Shown here in pieces: positions 48,979-58,069 of a stretch of 64,000 nt of DNA (position 1 is its first letter; the number at the start of each line of letters is the position of its first letter). This DNA is from Massilia aquatica (lineage in GTDB: Bacteria; Pseudomonadota; Gammaproteobacteria; Burkholderiales; Burkholderiaceae_D). The position numbers and the translations under genes are program-made. The notes beneath the pieces were generated by a model. The model saw only the letters and a program-made list of their open reading frames with translations, was not told the origin of the DNA and did not search any database. The DNA lies in NCBI RefSeq assembly GCF_011682045.1, contig NZ_VVIW01000024.1:1-64000 (forward strand). Reading direction: 5' to 3'.

Positions 48979-51897
48979 ATGTTCAATCGAATCCTGCCCC
49001 TGGCACTGCTGTTTTCCGCCACGTCCTTAGCGCTCGCACAATCGCCGCGCCTGATCCAGCGTCCACCGCCGTTAATGCAGACAGCCGCCGACGCCAGGCC
49101 GATCGAACTGCAATCGCTCTCGATCAGCGCCGACATCAGCGGCGGCATGGCGCAAACCACCGTGCGCATGGAGTTCTACAACCCGAACGCGCGCCAGCTC
49201 GAGGGCAATCTGCAGTTTCCGCTGCCCGACGGCCAGCAGGTCAGCGCCTTCGCCCTCGATATCGACGGCAAGATGCGCCCCGCCGTGCCGGTCGAAAAAG
49301 AGCGTGGCCGCGCCGTGTTCGAAGAAATCGTGCGCGGCCGCGTCGACCCGGCCCTGCTCGAAGTTACCCAAGGCAACAACTTCAAGCTGCGCGTCTATCC
49401 CATCCTGCCGTGCAAGACCCGCACCGTCGAACTGACCTACGCCGGCCCCTTGACCCGCAGCGCCGCCAACTGGCTCTATCGACTGCCGCTGGCCTTTGGC
49501 GAGGTACGCAATTTCGACCTGGCCATCCGCGTCAACGACGCCGCCGAGGCGCCGCAACTGCTCGCCAACGGCCACGAGCTGCGTTTCGAGCGCACCGGCG
49601 GCGCCTATGAAGCGCGCCTGCAGCGCCAGAACTACAAGGCCGAACGCGAGATCGGCATCCAGACCGTGGCCTCAACCGACGCACGCATCTACCGCGAAAC
49701 GCGCCTCGGCCAATCGTGGTTCCTGGCCGAGATTCCGGTCGCGGCAACCCCGGTGGCGCGTGCGCGTGCGCGCGTCATCGGCCTGCTGTGGGACAGCTCG
49801 GGCTCGGGCGAGCAGCGCAACGTCGGGCAGGAACTGGCCGGACTCGATGCCTATTTCCGCGCGCTCGGTTCGGTGCAGGTGCGCCTGACGCGCCTGCGCG
49901 ACCGTCCCGAAGCGCAGCAGGTATTCGACATCCGTGGCGGCGACTGGAGCGCCCTGCGCCGCGCGCTCGAAAGCACCCGCTACGACGGCGCCAGCGCCCT
50001 CAACGACTGGAAGCCGGAAGCGAGCGTCGACCAGTACCTGCTGTTTAGCGACGGCCTGGCCAACTATGGTCCGGCGCGCGCGCCGGTACTGGCGCAGCAC
50101 CAGGCGCTGTTTGCACTGGTTTCGTCCGCGTCGTCCGACACCGGCCGTCTGGCCGCACTGGCCGAACGCAACCGCGGCCAGATCATCCGCATCGACCCGG
50201 CCGCACCTGGCCGCGCCAGCGAGGCCCTGCTGTCGGCGCAGCCGCGCATCGAACAGGTAGCGGCCACCGGCGCCACCGACATCGAAGCCGGCAGCGGCGT
50301 GGTCGAAGGCGGCATGCTGCGCATCGCCGGCCGCCTGCTGGCCGACGACGCCACCGTCAATGTCACGCTGGCCGCCGGCGCCGCCAAGCAAACCGTGACC
50401 CTGCAGATTCGCCCTGACAGCCCGCAGCATCCGCTGGCCGCGTCGACCTGGGCGGCACTGCGCCTGCGCGCGCTGGAAGCGGACCCGGAGCTGCACCGCG
50501 CCGAAATCGGCCGCATCGGGCGCCGCTTCGGCATCCCGACCCGCGAAACGTCCCTGATCGTGCTTGACCGGCTGGAAGACTATGTGCGCTACGAGATCGA
50601 GCCGCCGCAGGACTACCTCGACGCCTGGCGCAAGCTCAGCGACCTGCGCGGCGGCCAGCGTAGCAGCGCGCGCGTCAAGCATCTGGAGCAGGTGGTACGA
50701 CATTTCGAGAGCCGCACCGCATGGTGGAACACGGCCTTCCCGCGCGTTGCCGCCAAACCCGCGCAAGAGCGCTACCAACCGTTCGATAAGCTGATGGCAG
50801 CGCCTTCCGCACCGGTGGCGGCGCCCGCGCCCGCGCCTGTGGAGCAGGCGTTTTCATTTAAGGCAGCGCCGGAGCCGGAGCGCGTCGAGATAACAGCATA
50901 TTCGGTACGACGCCCCGAGATGGCATCGATGCTTACGCCGCAAATGGCGTCTGCCAAGCAAATGAACGTGTCCGAGCGCGCGCCGTCGATCGGCATGGGG
51001 CTGAAAAAATGGGTGCCGAACGCGCCCTACATCAAGCGCTTGCGCGACGCCGACGCCGCCAGCGTCTACGCCATTTACCTCGACCAGAAACCGGATTACG
51101 CCAACAGCAGCGCCTTCTATCTGGACGCCGCCGACATCCTACTCGAAAAACGCCAGCACGACCTGGCGCTGCGCGTGTTGTCCAACCTGGCCGAAATGGA
51201 CCTGGAAAACCGCGCGGTGCTGCGCATCCTCGGCTACCGCCTGTTGCAGGCCGGCGCGCCGCAGCTGGCGGTGCCGGTATTCGAAAAAGTGCTGCGCCTG
51301 GCCGGTGAAGAACCGCAATCGTACCGCGACCTGGGCCTGGCGCTGGCCGCCAGCGGCCGTACGCAGGAAGCGATCGACACGCTCTACGAGGTGGTCGAAC
51401 GGCCGTGGGACGGCCGCTTTCCGGACATCGAAACCATCGTGCTGGCGGAAATCAACGCCATCGTCGCCGCTTCGCCCAAGCCGCTCGATGTGCGCCGCAT
51501 CGACCCGCGCCTGCGCGCCAACCTGCCGCTCGACTTGCGCGTGGTGCTGACCTGGGACGCCGACAACAGCGACATGGACTTGTGGGTGACGGCGCCGGAT
51601 GGCGAAAAATCGAGTTATCTGCACCGCTTGTCCAGCCAGGGTGCGCGCATGACCAACGACTTCACCGGCGGCTATGGTCCGGAAGAGTTTTCGGTGCGGC
51701 GCGCGGCGCCGGGCAAGTACAAGATCGAGGCCAACTATTATGGCAACCGCCAGCAGGTGGTGGCCGGCGCGACCACCTTGCAGGTCAGGCTGTTTACCGC
51801 CTTCGGCACGCCGCGCCAGAAAGAACAGGCGATCACGCTGCGCCTGAAGGACCGCAGCGAAACGGTGTTCGTGGGCGAATTCGACATCAAGCCCTGA
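48979..51897 (+). CDS. Exported VIT/VWA/TPR/DUF2135 protein, copy 1
   Basis: About 972 residues. Signal peptide (1-20, SATSLALAQ), VIT domain (about 40-170: AQTTVRMEFYNPNARQLEGN, NNFKLRVYPILP), a von Willebrand A-like domain with MIDAS DSSGSG near 270, a Pro/Ala-rich linker holding RVEITAYSVRR (635-645), TPR-like helices (about 690-830) and a C-terminal DUF2135-type domain (VLTWDADNSDMDLWVTAPDG). It is probably periplasmic and involved in protein assembly or envelope sensing. The ATG at 48979 opens the signal peptide. The adjacent paralogue and the sigma/anti-sigma genes suggest one system. Confidence 0.82.
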   Translation: MFNRILPLALLFSATSLALAQSPRLIQRPPPLMQTAADARPIELQSLSISADISGGMAQTTVRMEFYNPNARQLEGNLQFPLPDGQQVSAFALDIDGKMRPAVPVEKERGRAVFEEIVRGRVDPALLEVTQGNNFKLRVYPILPCKTRTVELTYAGPLTRSAANWLYRLPLAFGEVRNFDLAIRVNDAAEAPQLLANGHELRFERTGGAYEARLQRQNYKAEREIGIQTVASTDARIYRETRLGQSWFLAEIPVAATPVARARARVIGLLWDSSGSGEQRNVGQELAGLDAYFRALGSVQVRLTRLRDRPEAQQVFDIRGGDWSALRRALESTRYDGASALNDWKPEASVDQYLLFSDGLANYGPARAPVLAQHQALFALVSSASSDTGRLAALAERNRGQIIRIDPAAPGRASEALLSAQPRIEQVAATGATDIEAGSGVVEGGMLRIAGRLLADDATVNVTLAAGAAKQTVTLQIRPDSPQHPLAASTWAALRLRALEADPELHRAEIGRIGRRFGIPTRETSLIVLDRLEDYVRYEIEPPQDYLDAWRKLSDLRGGQRSSARVKHLEQVVRHFESRTAWWNTAFPRVAAKPAQERYQPFDKLMAAPSAPVAAPAPAPVEQAFSFKAAPEPERVEITAYSVRRPEMASMLTPQMASAKQMNVSERAPSIGMGLKKWVPNAPYIKRLRDADAASVYAIYLDQKPDYANSSAFYLDAADILLEKRQHDLALRVLSNLAEMDLENRAVLRILGYRLLQAGAPQLAVPVFEKVLRLAGEEPQSYRDLGLALAASGRTQEAIDTLYEVVERPWDGRFPDIETIVLAEINAIVAASPKPLDVRRIDPRLRANLPLDLRVVLTWDADNSDMDLWVTAPDGEKSSYLHRLSSQGARMTNDFTGGYGPEEFSVRRAAPGKYKIEANYYGNRQQVVAGATTLQVRLFTAFGTPRQKEQAITLRLKDRSETVFVGEFDIKP

Positions 51898-51949
51898 GTT
51901 GGCGGCGCGGCGCATCGGCAACGCTGCGCCGCGTTTAGTCCGCGTGTTT

Positions 51950-51977
51950 AACCCCTTTGTTGCAGGTGGTGCGTTTC
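51950..51977 (+). promoter_or_regulatory. Candidate ECF-sigma promoter of the second VIT gene
   Basis: AACCCC (51950-51955), 16 bp, CGTTTC (51972-51977), 41 bp before the TTG start. It mirrors the element at 48908-48935. Preservation of the two hexamers while the spacer has diverged suggests selection. Confidence 0.6.
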
Positions 51978-52018
51978 ATTGGTATGCCGGCCCGCCCGGC
52001 CAACTGGAGACCACCATC

Positions 52019-54871
52019 TTGACCCGACTTCTTATCCTCGCGCTGCTGTGCATCGCCAGCAGCGCCGTCCATGCCCTCACCCCACCGACTCCCTTGCGCT
52101 TGCCGCGAGTGACCATGCACAGCGCGCAGGGCGACCCGATCGAGCTGCGCCAGCTGACGATCCAGGCGAGCATCAGCGGCAGCATGGCGCAAACAACGGT
52201 GCGCATGGAGTTCTACAATCCGAACCCGCGCCAGCTCGAAGGCAATCTGCAGTTCCCCCTGCTCGACGGGCAGCGGATCGGCGCTTTTGCGCTCGACATC
52301 GGCGGCAGGATGCGCCCGGCGGTTGCGGTGGCCAAGGCACGCGGGCGCGAAGTGTTCGACGAGATCACCCGCGCCAGGGTCGATCCAGCGCTGCTGGAGG
52401 TCACGCAGGGGAACAACTTCAAGCTGCGCGTCTATCCGATCATGCCGCGTAGTAGCCGCGTGGTGGAACTGAGCTACATGGAGCCGCTCGCGCGCCGCGG
52501 CGGCCAGTGGCTGTACCGCCTGCCGCTGGAATACGGCGCGGTGCGCAATCTGGACCTGACCATCCGCGTCAACGATGCCGCTGCGGCGCCCGTGTTTGCC
52601 ACCCCCGGCCCCGGCCTGGACTTCGAACGCGCCGACGGCGTCTACCAGGCCCGGTTGAACCGCAAGGACTACAGCGCCGGCGGCGCGCTCGACGTGCTGA
52701 CCACCGCCAGCACCGAGGCGCGCGTGTACAAGGAAGACCGGCTCGGCGCCACCTGGTTCGTGGCCGAAATGCCGGTGACGAACCTGCCCACGCCGCGCGC
52801 GGCGCCACCCGTCATCGGCCTGCTGTGGGACAGTTCCGGCTCGGGCGAACGGCGCAACCTGGCCGCCGAACTGGCTGCGCTCGACCATTACCTGCGCGCG
52901 CTCGGGTCGGTGCAGGTACGCCTGACGCGCCTGCGCGACCGGCCGGAGGCGCAGCAGATATTCCACATCAGGCGCGGCGACTGGAGCGCCTTGCGGCGCG
53001 CGCTCGAAAGCACCCGTTACGACGGCGCCAGCGCCCTGAACGACTGGAAGCCACAGGACGATGTCGACCAGTACCTGCTGTTTAGCGACGGCTTGTCCAA
53101 CTACGGCTCCGCCAGGGCGCCGCAACTATCGCGCCGTCAGTCGCTGTTCGCGGTCAATTCGGCCAGCGCCGCCGACACGGTGCGCCTGGCGGCGCTGGCC
53201 GAACGCCAGCGTGGGCAGTTAATCGGAATCGACCCGGCCACCCCGCAGGCGCTCGCCAACGCGCTGCTGCATACCCAGGCCCGCATCGAGCACATTGCCG
53301 CTGGCGGCGCCACCGACATCGAAACCGGATCGACCATCATCGAGGCTGGCATGCTGCGCATCGCCGGCCGTGTGCTGGCGCCGGACGCCGCGCTCGATGT
53401 CACCATCGCCAACGGCGGCAGGAACCATATCATCAAGCTGCCGATCGGCGCCGACGCGCCCTATCATCCGATGGCCGCATCGATGTGGGCGGCCTTCCGC
53501 CTGCGCAGGCTGGAAGCGGACGGCGGCTTGCAGCGCGCCGAAATCGGCCGCATCGGCAGCCGCTTCGGCATCCCCACGCGCGAGACTTCCCTCATCGTGC
53601 TGGAGACGCTGGACGACTACGTGCGCTTCGATATCGCGCCCCCGGCCGACATGCTCCAGGCCTGGCGCGAACGGCAAACGGAAGATACCGTCGACAGAGA
53701 GGCGCAGCGGCGCGCTCACCTGGAGCGGGTGGCGCGCGCTTTCGCGCAGCGCAGCGCGTGGTGGAATACCCGATTCCCGCGCCCGGCGTCCAAGCCGCCG
53801 GCGCCAGTCATCCGCGACGGCATGACGATCGTGACGGTCACTGGAACCGTTCACAGGAGAATGGTCGAAGTGGAAACGTCGACCGCGCCTGGCCTTAACG
53901 CGGCGGCCGCCCCAAGCCAAGCGCAGGGCCGGATCGACGCGACGGTCCGCGCGGTCCAGGCCCGCGCCAGCGTGCCATCGTCGACGGCGGACGCCCCCTA
54001 TCTGGCGCGTTTGCGCCAGGCCACGGCAGTCGATGCATATGCTGTCTACCTCGAGCTCAAGCCCGACTATGCCGACAGTAGCGCGTTCTACCTCGATGCC
54101 GCCGGTATCCTGTTCGACAAGGGACGGCGCGAGCTGGCGCTGCGGGTGCTGTCCAACCTGGCCGAGATCGACCTCGAAAACCGGGCGCTCCTGCGCCTGC
54201 TCGGCTACCGCCTGATGCAGGCCGACGCACCGGCGCTGGCCGTGCCGGTCCTGCGCGAAGTGCTGCGCCTTGCCGATGAAGAGCCGCAATCGTATCGCGA
54301 TCTGGGCCTGGCGCTGGCCGCCACCGGGCACGCGCAAGAGGCGGTCGATCTCCTGTACGACGCAATCGAGCGCCCGTGGCACCGCCGTTTTCCCGGCATC
54401 GAAACGATCTTGCTGACCGAGATGAACGCGATCATCGCCACCGCCAGGAAGCCGCTCAAGCTGACCCGCATCGATCCCCGCCTGCTCGCCAGCGAGCCGC
54501 TCGACCTGCGCATGGTGCTGACCTGGGATACCGACAACAGCGACTTCGACTTTTGGGTGACAGCGCCGGACGGCTACATATCGGCGTATGACAGTGCCGG
54601 GCGGTCGCGCCAGGATGGACGTATGTCGAACAATTTCAGGGGCGGCTATGGGCCGGAAGAATACGCGCTGCGCCGCGCCGCCCCCGGCAAATACCGCGTC
54701 CATGCGATGTACATCGGCAGTTCCCAGCAGGTACTGGAAGCGCCGCCCACCTTGCAGGTCAAGGTGACAAGCGCATTCGGTACGCGTCGCCAGAAGGAGC
54801 AGTCGGTCACCATGCGCCTGACGAAACGCTACCAGCAGGAGCTGGTGGGCGAATTCGAGATCAAGCCGTGA
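52019..54871 (+). CDS. Exported VIT/VWA/TPR/DUF2135 protein, copy 2
   Basis: About 950 residues, collinear with copy 1: signal peptide (LTRLLILALLCIASSAVHA), VIT domain (AQTTVRMEFYNPNPRQLEGN), VWA with DSSGSG, a linker with IVTVTGTVHRR (604-614), TPR-like repeats and DUF2135 (VLTWDTDNSDFDFWVTAPDG). The only start that matches copy 1 in position after the shared CCAAC-GGAG leader is a TTG at 52019; no ATG opens the signal peptide. The linker is the most diverged part. The gene ends 6 bp from the convergent anti-sigma-like gene. Confidence 0.8.
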   Translation: MTRLLILALLCIASSAVHALTPPTPLRLPRVTMHSAQGDPIELRQLTIQASISGSMAQTTVRMEFYNPNPRQLEGNLQFPLLDGQRIGAFALDIGGRMRPAVAVAKARGREVFDEITRARVDPALLEVTQGNNFKLRVYPIMPRSSRVVELSYMEPLARRGGQWLYRLPLEYGAVRNLDLTIRVNDAAAAPVFATPGPGLDFERADGVYQARLNRKDYSAGGALDVLTTASTEARVYKEDRLGATWFVAEMPVTNLPTPRAAPPVIGLLWDSSGSGERRNLAAELAALDHYLRALGSVQVRLTRLRDRPEAQQIFHIRRGDWSALRRALESTRYDGASALNDWKPQDDVDQYLLFSDGLSNYGSARAPQLSRRQSLFAVNSASAADTVRLAALAERQRGQLIGIDPATPQALANALLHTQARIEHIAAGGATDIETGSTIIEAGMLRIAGRVLAPDAALDVTIANGGRNHIIKLPIGADAPYHPMAASMWAAFRLRRLEADGGLQRAEIGRIGSRFGIPTRETSLIVLETLDDYVRFDIAPPADMLQAWRERQTEDTVDREAQRRAHLERVARAFAQRSAWWNTRFPRPASKPPAPVIRDGMTIVTVTGTVHRRMVEVETSTAPGLNAAAAPSQAQGRIDATVRAVQARASVPSSTADAPYLARLRQATAVDAYAVYLELKPDYADSSAFYLDAAGILFDKGRRELALRVLSNLAEIDLENRALLRLLGYRLMQADAPALAVPVLREVLRLADEEPQSYRDLGLALAATGHAQEAVDLLYDAIERPWHRRFPGIETILLTEMNAIIATARKPLKLTRIDPRLLASEPLDLRMVLTWDTDNSDFDFWVTAPDGYISAYDSAGRSRQDGRMSNNFRGGYGPEEYALRRAAPGKYRVHAMYIGSSQQVLEAPPTLQVKVTSAFGTRRQKEQSVTMRLTKRYQQELVGEFEIKP

Positions 54872-54877
54872 ACGTGG

Positions 54878-55948
54878 TCAGGGCTTGATCGCGGCGATAC
54901 GGTCGCGCGTTGCGGCCGGCACCGGATAATCGGGATAGGCGGCGCGGAACCTGGTCCATTCGGCCAGCGCGTCCCTGTCCAGCTTCGCCTTGAGCATGGC
55001 GTCGATCACCGCCAGCCAGTCGCGCGCATGTTTGTCGTGCGAATCGGCCGTGGCGATTTTCGACGACTCCGCCACCTTCATGGCCACCTCCTCGGGCTCG
55101 CGCCGTACCTGCGCGGGTTTGGCCGCGCGTGCGTACGACTGAGGCGCTGCCTGTTGCAAGTCGAAGGCATACGCGTCGCGCACCGGCGGCGGCGCTGCGA
55201 GCGCTGGCGCCGGCGGTGCGGCCACTGGCGCCGGGGCGGCGGCCGCCCTCGCCGGCGTCTGCATCTCGGGGACCGGATTGTCGCTGTTGTAGCCTTCGTA
55301 GGATGGGGTGGCGGCCTTCTCCTTGAACACCTGCACCGGCGAACTGGTTTCGGCAGTCCGTCGCTTGATCGAGGAGCCGGTGATTTCCACCCGCTGGAGT
55401 TGCTCGAATTCCGGGGCGGCGGCCACCTGCACCGGCGGGGCCGCTCTGACAGCCGGCTCGGGCGCAGCGGAGGCCACAACGGCCGACGGCGCAGGCATCG
55501 GACTACTGGCGCGCGGCACTGGCGCAGCCGGCGGCATCATCGGCGGCGCCGCCCGCGCCATCTCGGCCGGCATGTTTAACACAACCGGCGCTTGCGCCGG
55601 CTCCGCGGCGGCCATTCGGTCCTCCATGCGCGCGCCGCTGCCCTGGTACGCCTGGTGGCCCAGCACGCCGGCCAGCACGCCGGCCGCGATCCCGGCCGGA
55701 ATGCGCCAGCGCCGGCCCACGCCAGGCGCCAGCAGCGGCGGCGCGCCGTCGATCACGGCGTCGTTGGCCGCCGCCGGCCGCGCCGCCCTGGCCTCCTGTT
55801 CCAGGCCCGCTTTCACGTAGCCCAGGATGGCGGCATCGAGCTTCGGGCTGGAAGCCGGCTGGGTCAACCCTTGCAGACGGCGCGACAGATCGTCTTCCCC
55901 ACGCAGGAAGGCGTCGAACTCGTCGTCGCTCATGTCATCGTTGTTCAC
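54878..55948 (-). CDS. Anti-sigma-like single-pass membrane protein
   Basis: 356 residues: an acidic N-terminus (MNNDDMSDDEFDAFLRGEDD), a probable cytoplasmic part to about 80, one membrane helix (about 82-99), then a periplasmic Pro/Ala-rich region with RVEITGSSIKRR at 186-197 and a helical C-terminus ending in a DWLAVIDAMLKAKLDRDALA module. No zinc anti-sigma HXXXCXXC motif is present. The start overlaps the end of the sigma gene by 14 bp, so the two are coupled. Anti-sigma function is inferred from context and topology; an internal ATG at 55933 is an alternative start. Confidence 0.65.
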   Translation of the reverse strand: MNNDDMSDDEFDAFLRGEDDLSRRLQGLTQPASSPKLDAAILGYVKAGLEQEARAARPAAANDAVIDGAPPLLAPGVGRRWRIPAGIAAGVLAGVLGHQAYQGSGARMEDRMAAAEPAQAPVVLNMPAEMARAAPPMMPPAAPVPRASSPMPAPSAVVASAAPEPAVRAAPPVQVAAAPEFEQLQRVEITGSSIKRRTAETSSPVQVFKEKAATPSYEGYNSDNPVPEMQTPARAAAAPAPVAAPPAPALAAPPPVRDAYAFDLQQAAPQSYARAAKPAQVRREPEEVAMKVAESSKIATADSHDKHARDWLAVIDAMLKAKLDRDALAEWTRFRAAYPDYPVPAATRDRIAAIKP

Positions 55949-56516
55949 TCAGGCTCCCTTCGCGCAGTTTGCGCATGGCATAGCGCAAACGGCTCTTGAC
56001 CGTTTCCACCGGTGCTGCCACCACGGCGGCGATGTCTTCGAGGCTCATGCCGCAAAACTGCTGCAGCACCAGCGCCTCTTTCTGCTCGCTCGGCAGGCCC
56101 GCCAGCGCCACATGCAAGCTGTCGCTCTGCTGTTTTTGTTCGAGCGCGACATCGGGCGAGACCACATCCTGCGCCGCATCGGCCAGCGAGTCAAATACGT
56201 CGCGTCCATCCGTGCCGCTGCCCAGCTCCGCCGCCAGCAAGGGCTGCTGCTGGCGCAGCAGGTCGAGCAGGCGGTTGCGGGCAATCTGGAACAGGTAGGT
56301 GCGAAACGCCGCGTCGGGCTGGTAGCGGCTGCGCGCATGATGCAGGTTGATCCAGCTGTCCTGCACGATCTCGTCGACCCAGTCCGCGCGCGGCGAACGC
56401 CAGGCGACAAAGCGGTACAGGCCCGCATGGTGACGGCGATAGAGCTCCTCGAAGGCGACCAGGTCGCCATCGCGGTAGCGCAGCATGAGCTGCTCGTCTT
56501 GTAGGGTGGCGGGCAT
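55935..56516 (-). CDS. ECF-family RNA polymerase sigma factor
   Basis: A 193-residue sigma factor with region 2 (DLVAFEELYRRHHAGLYRFV, IVQDSWINLHHARSRYQPDA) and region 4 (LPSEQKEALVLQQFCGMSLE, VETVKSRLRYAMRKLRE). The start at 56516 (MPATLQDEQLMLRYRDGD) fits region 2; the frame extends upstream without sense. It is coupled to the anti-sigma-like gene. Likely targets are the two VIT genes. Confidence 0.9.
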   Translation of the reverse strand: MPATLQDEQLMLRYRDGDLVAFEELYRRHHAGLYRFVAWRSPRADWVDEIVQDSWINLHHARSRYQPDAAFRTYLFQIARNRLLDLLRQQQPLLAAELGSGTDGRDVFDSLADAAQDVVSPDVALEQKQQSDSLHVALAGLPSEQKEALVLQQFCGMSLEDIAAVVAAPVETVKSRLRYAMRKLREGSLSEQR

Positions 56517-56551
56517 GTGCCGCCATTGTAGGGCGTGCCCTGTGAATACGC

Positions 56552-56581
56552 AAATGCCGCGGCTGTCCGGCCGCGGCATTT
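56552..56581 (-). terminator. Hairpin after the RND efflux operon
   Basis: AAATGCCGCGGC (56552-56563), a 6-base loop and GCCGCGGCATTT (56570-56581), a perfect 12-bp stem placed 22 bp after the outer-membrane component gene and before the sigma-factor gene on the same strand. Confidence 0.75.
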
Positions 56582-56602
56582 GTCATGGGGATGCCGGCTT
56601 GA

Positions 56603-58069
56603 TTACTGCCAGCCGCCGCCCAGGGAGCGGATCAGCGCCACGGTGGTGACGGCGCGCTCGCCCCGCAGCTGCACCGCATTGCGTTCGACCGCCGCCAGGT
56701 TGCGCTGGGCGTCGAGCAGGTCCAGGTAACTGGAGCGCCCGGCGTTGTACAGCTTTTGCGCCAGGTCGGCCGAACGGCGCGCCGATACCACGGCGGCGTC
56801 GATCTGCTCGGTCTGGCCAGCCAGGATGCGCAGGCCGGCCAGGTTGTCTTCGACTTCGGCAAACGCCACCAGCACGTTCTGGCGGTAGCTCGCCACCGAC
56901 TCTTCCAGCACCGCTTCGCTGCGTGCGATGTTGGCCTTGTTGCGGCCACCGTCGATGATCGGCATCGACAGCAGCGCGCCCAATACCCACGAACGCGCGC
57001 TCCAGTTAAACAGGTTGCCGCCGCTGCCCGATTCGGTGCCAAGGCCACCGGTGAGGCTCAGCGACGGATACATCGCCGTTTTGGCCACCCCGATGCGCGC
57101 ATTGGCGGCGATCATCGCGCGCTGGGCGGCGGTGATGTCCGGGCGGCGCTCCAGCAGGGTCGATGGCAACCCGGCCGGAATGCTTGGGAGCAGCGCCGAT
57201 TCCACCAGCGGGTTGACCCCGGCGCTGAACATGGCCGCCGGTTTACCCAGCAACACGGCCAGTGCGTGCTCGAATTGCACGCGCTGGCGTTGCAGGCCGA
57301 TCGCCTCGGCGCGCACCGTCGACAGTTCGGTCCTGGCGCGGGCCAGGTCGAATTCGCCGATGTCGCCATTGTCGTAGCGGCTCTGGTTCACTTTCACACT
57401 TTGCGTGCGCAGGTCGACCGTGCGCGCCAGGGTGGCCAGTTCGGCGTCCGTTTCGCGCAGCTTGAAGTAAGTCTGGGCCACGTCCGCCTGCAAGGCCAGC
57501 AGCACCGACTTGTAGGTCGCCTCCGATGCCGCCGCGTCGGCGTTGGCGGCGCTGACGTTGGCCGCCACGCGGCCGAACAGATCGAGCTCGTAGCTGGCGG
57601 TCAGCCTGGCCTGGTATACATTGCCAGGTGCGACCGACGCATCGTCGGCCAGGCCGCGCGAGACGCCCGAGTTGCGGCTGCGCTGCGCGCCCATGCCGGC
57701 GCCCACCTGCGGCGCGCGGTCCGCTTGCGAGATGCCGGCCAGCGCCCTGGCCTGCTTGACCCGCGCCGCCGCCACCGCGAGATTTGCGTTGGCGTCGGTC
57801 GCTTCGCGGATCAGCGCGGTCAGGTCGGCGTCGTTAAACGCCAGCCACCATTCGCCGCGCGCCTGCCCTTCGGCCGGCTGCGCCACCTTCCAGCGGGTAC
57901 CGTCGGCCGCCTGCAGCGGCTCGGACGACTCCTTGAAGGCGGACGGCATGTCGAGCGCCGGCGCTTTCAGTTCCGGGATGCTGGAACAGGCTGTCAGCAG
58001 CAGCGCCGCCAGCAATGGCGCAACGAGGGGTGAAATGCGGCTCGTGATTGTTGTCTTCATATCAGCCAT
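56603..58069 (-). CDS. RND efflux outer-membrane lipoprotein, NodT/OprM family
   Basis: A 488-residue TolC-like channel with a lipobox (LLAALLLTACSS, Cys about 28), so lipid-anchored. The repeated OEP domains show YELDLFGRVAANVSAANAD and LLERRPDITAAQRAMIAANA. It overlaps the pump gene by one base (TAATG), and GGAAGGAG supports the ATG at 58069. It is the exit duct of the tripartite pump encoded upstream. Confidence 0.93.
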   Translation of the reverse strand: MADMKTTITSRISPLVAPLLAALLLTACSSIPELKAPALDMPSAFKESSEPLQAADGTRWKVAQPAEGQARGEWWLAFNDADLTALIREATDANANLAVAAARVKQARALAGISQADRAPQVGAGMGAQRSRNSGVSRGLADDASVAPGNVYQARLTASYELDLFGRVAANVSAANADAAASEATYKSVLLALQADVAQTYFKLRETDAELATLARTVDLRTQSVKVNQSRYDNGDIGEFDLARARTELSTVRAEAIGLQRQRVQFEHALAVLLGKPAAMFSAGVNPLVESALLPSIPAGLPSTLLERRPDITAAQRAMIAANARIGVAKTAMYPSLSLTGGLGTESGSGGNLFNWSARSWVLGALLSMPIIDGGRNKANIARSEAVLEESVASYRQNVLVAFAEVEDNLAGLRILAGQTEQIDAAVVSARRSADLAQKLYNAGRSSYLDLLDAQRNLAAVERNAVQLRGERAVTTVALIRSLGGGWQ

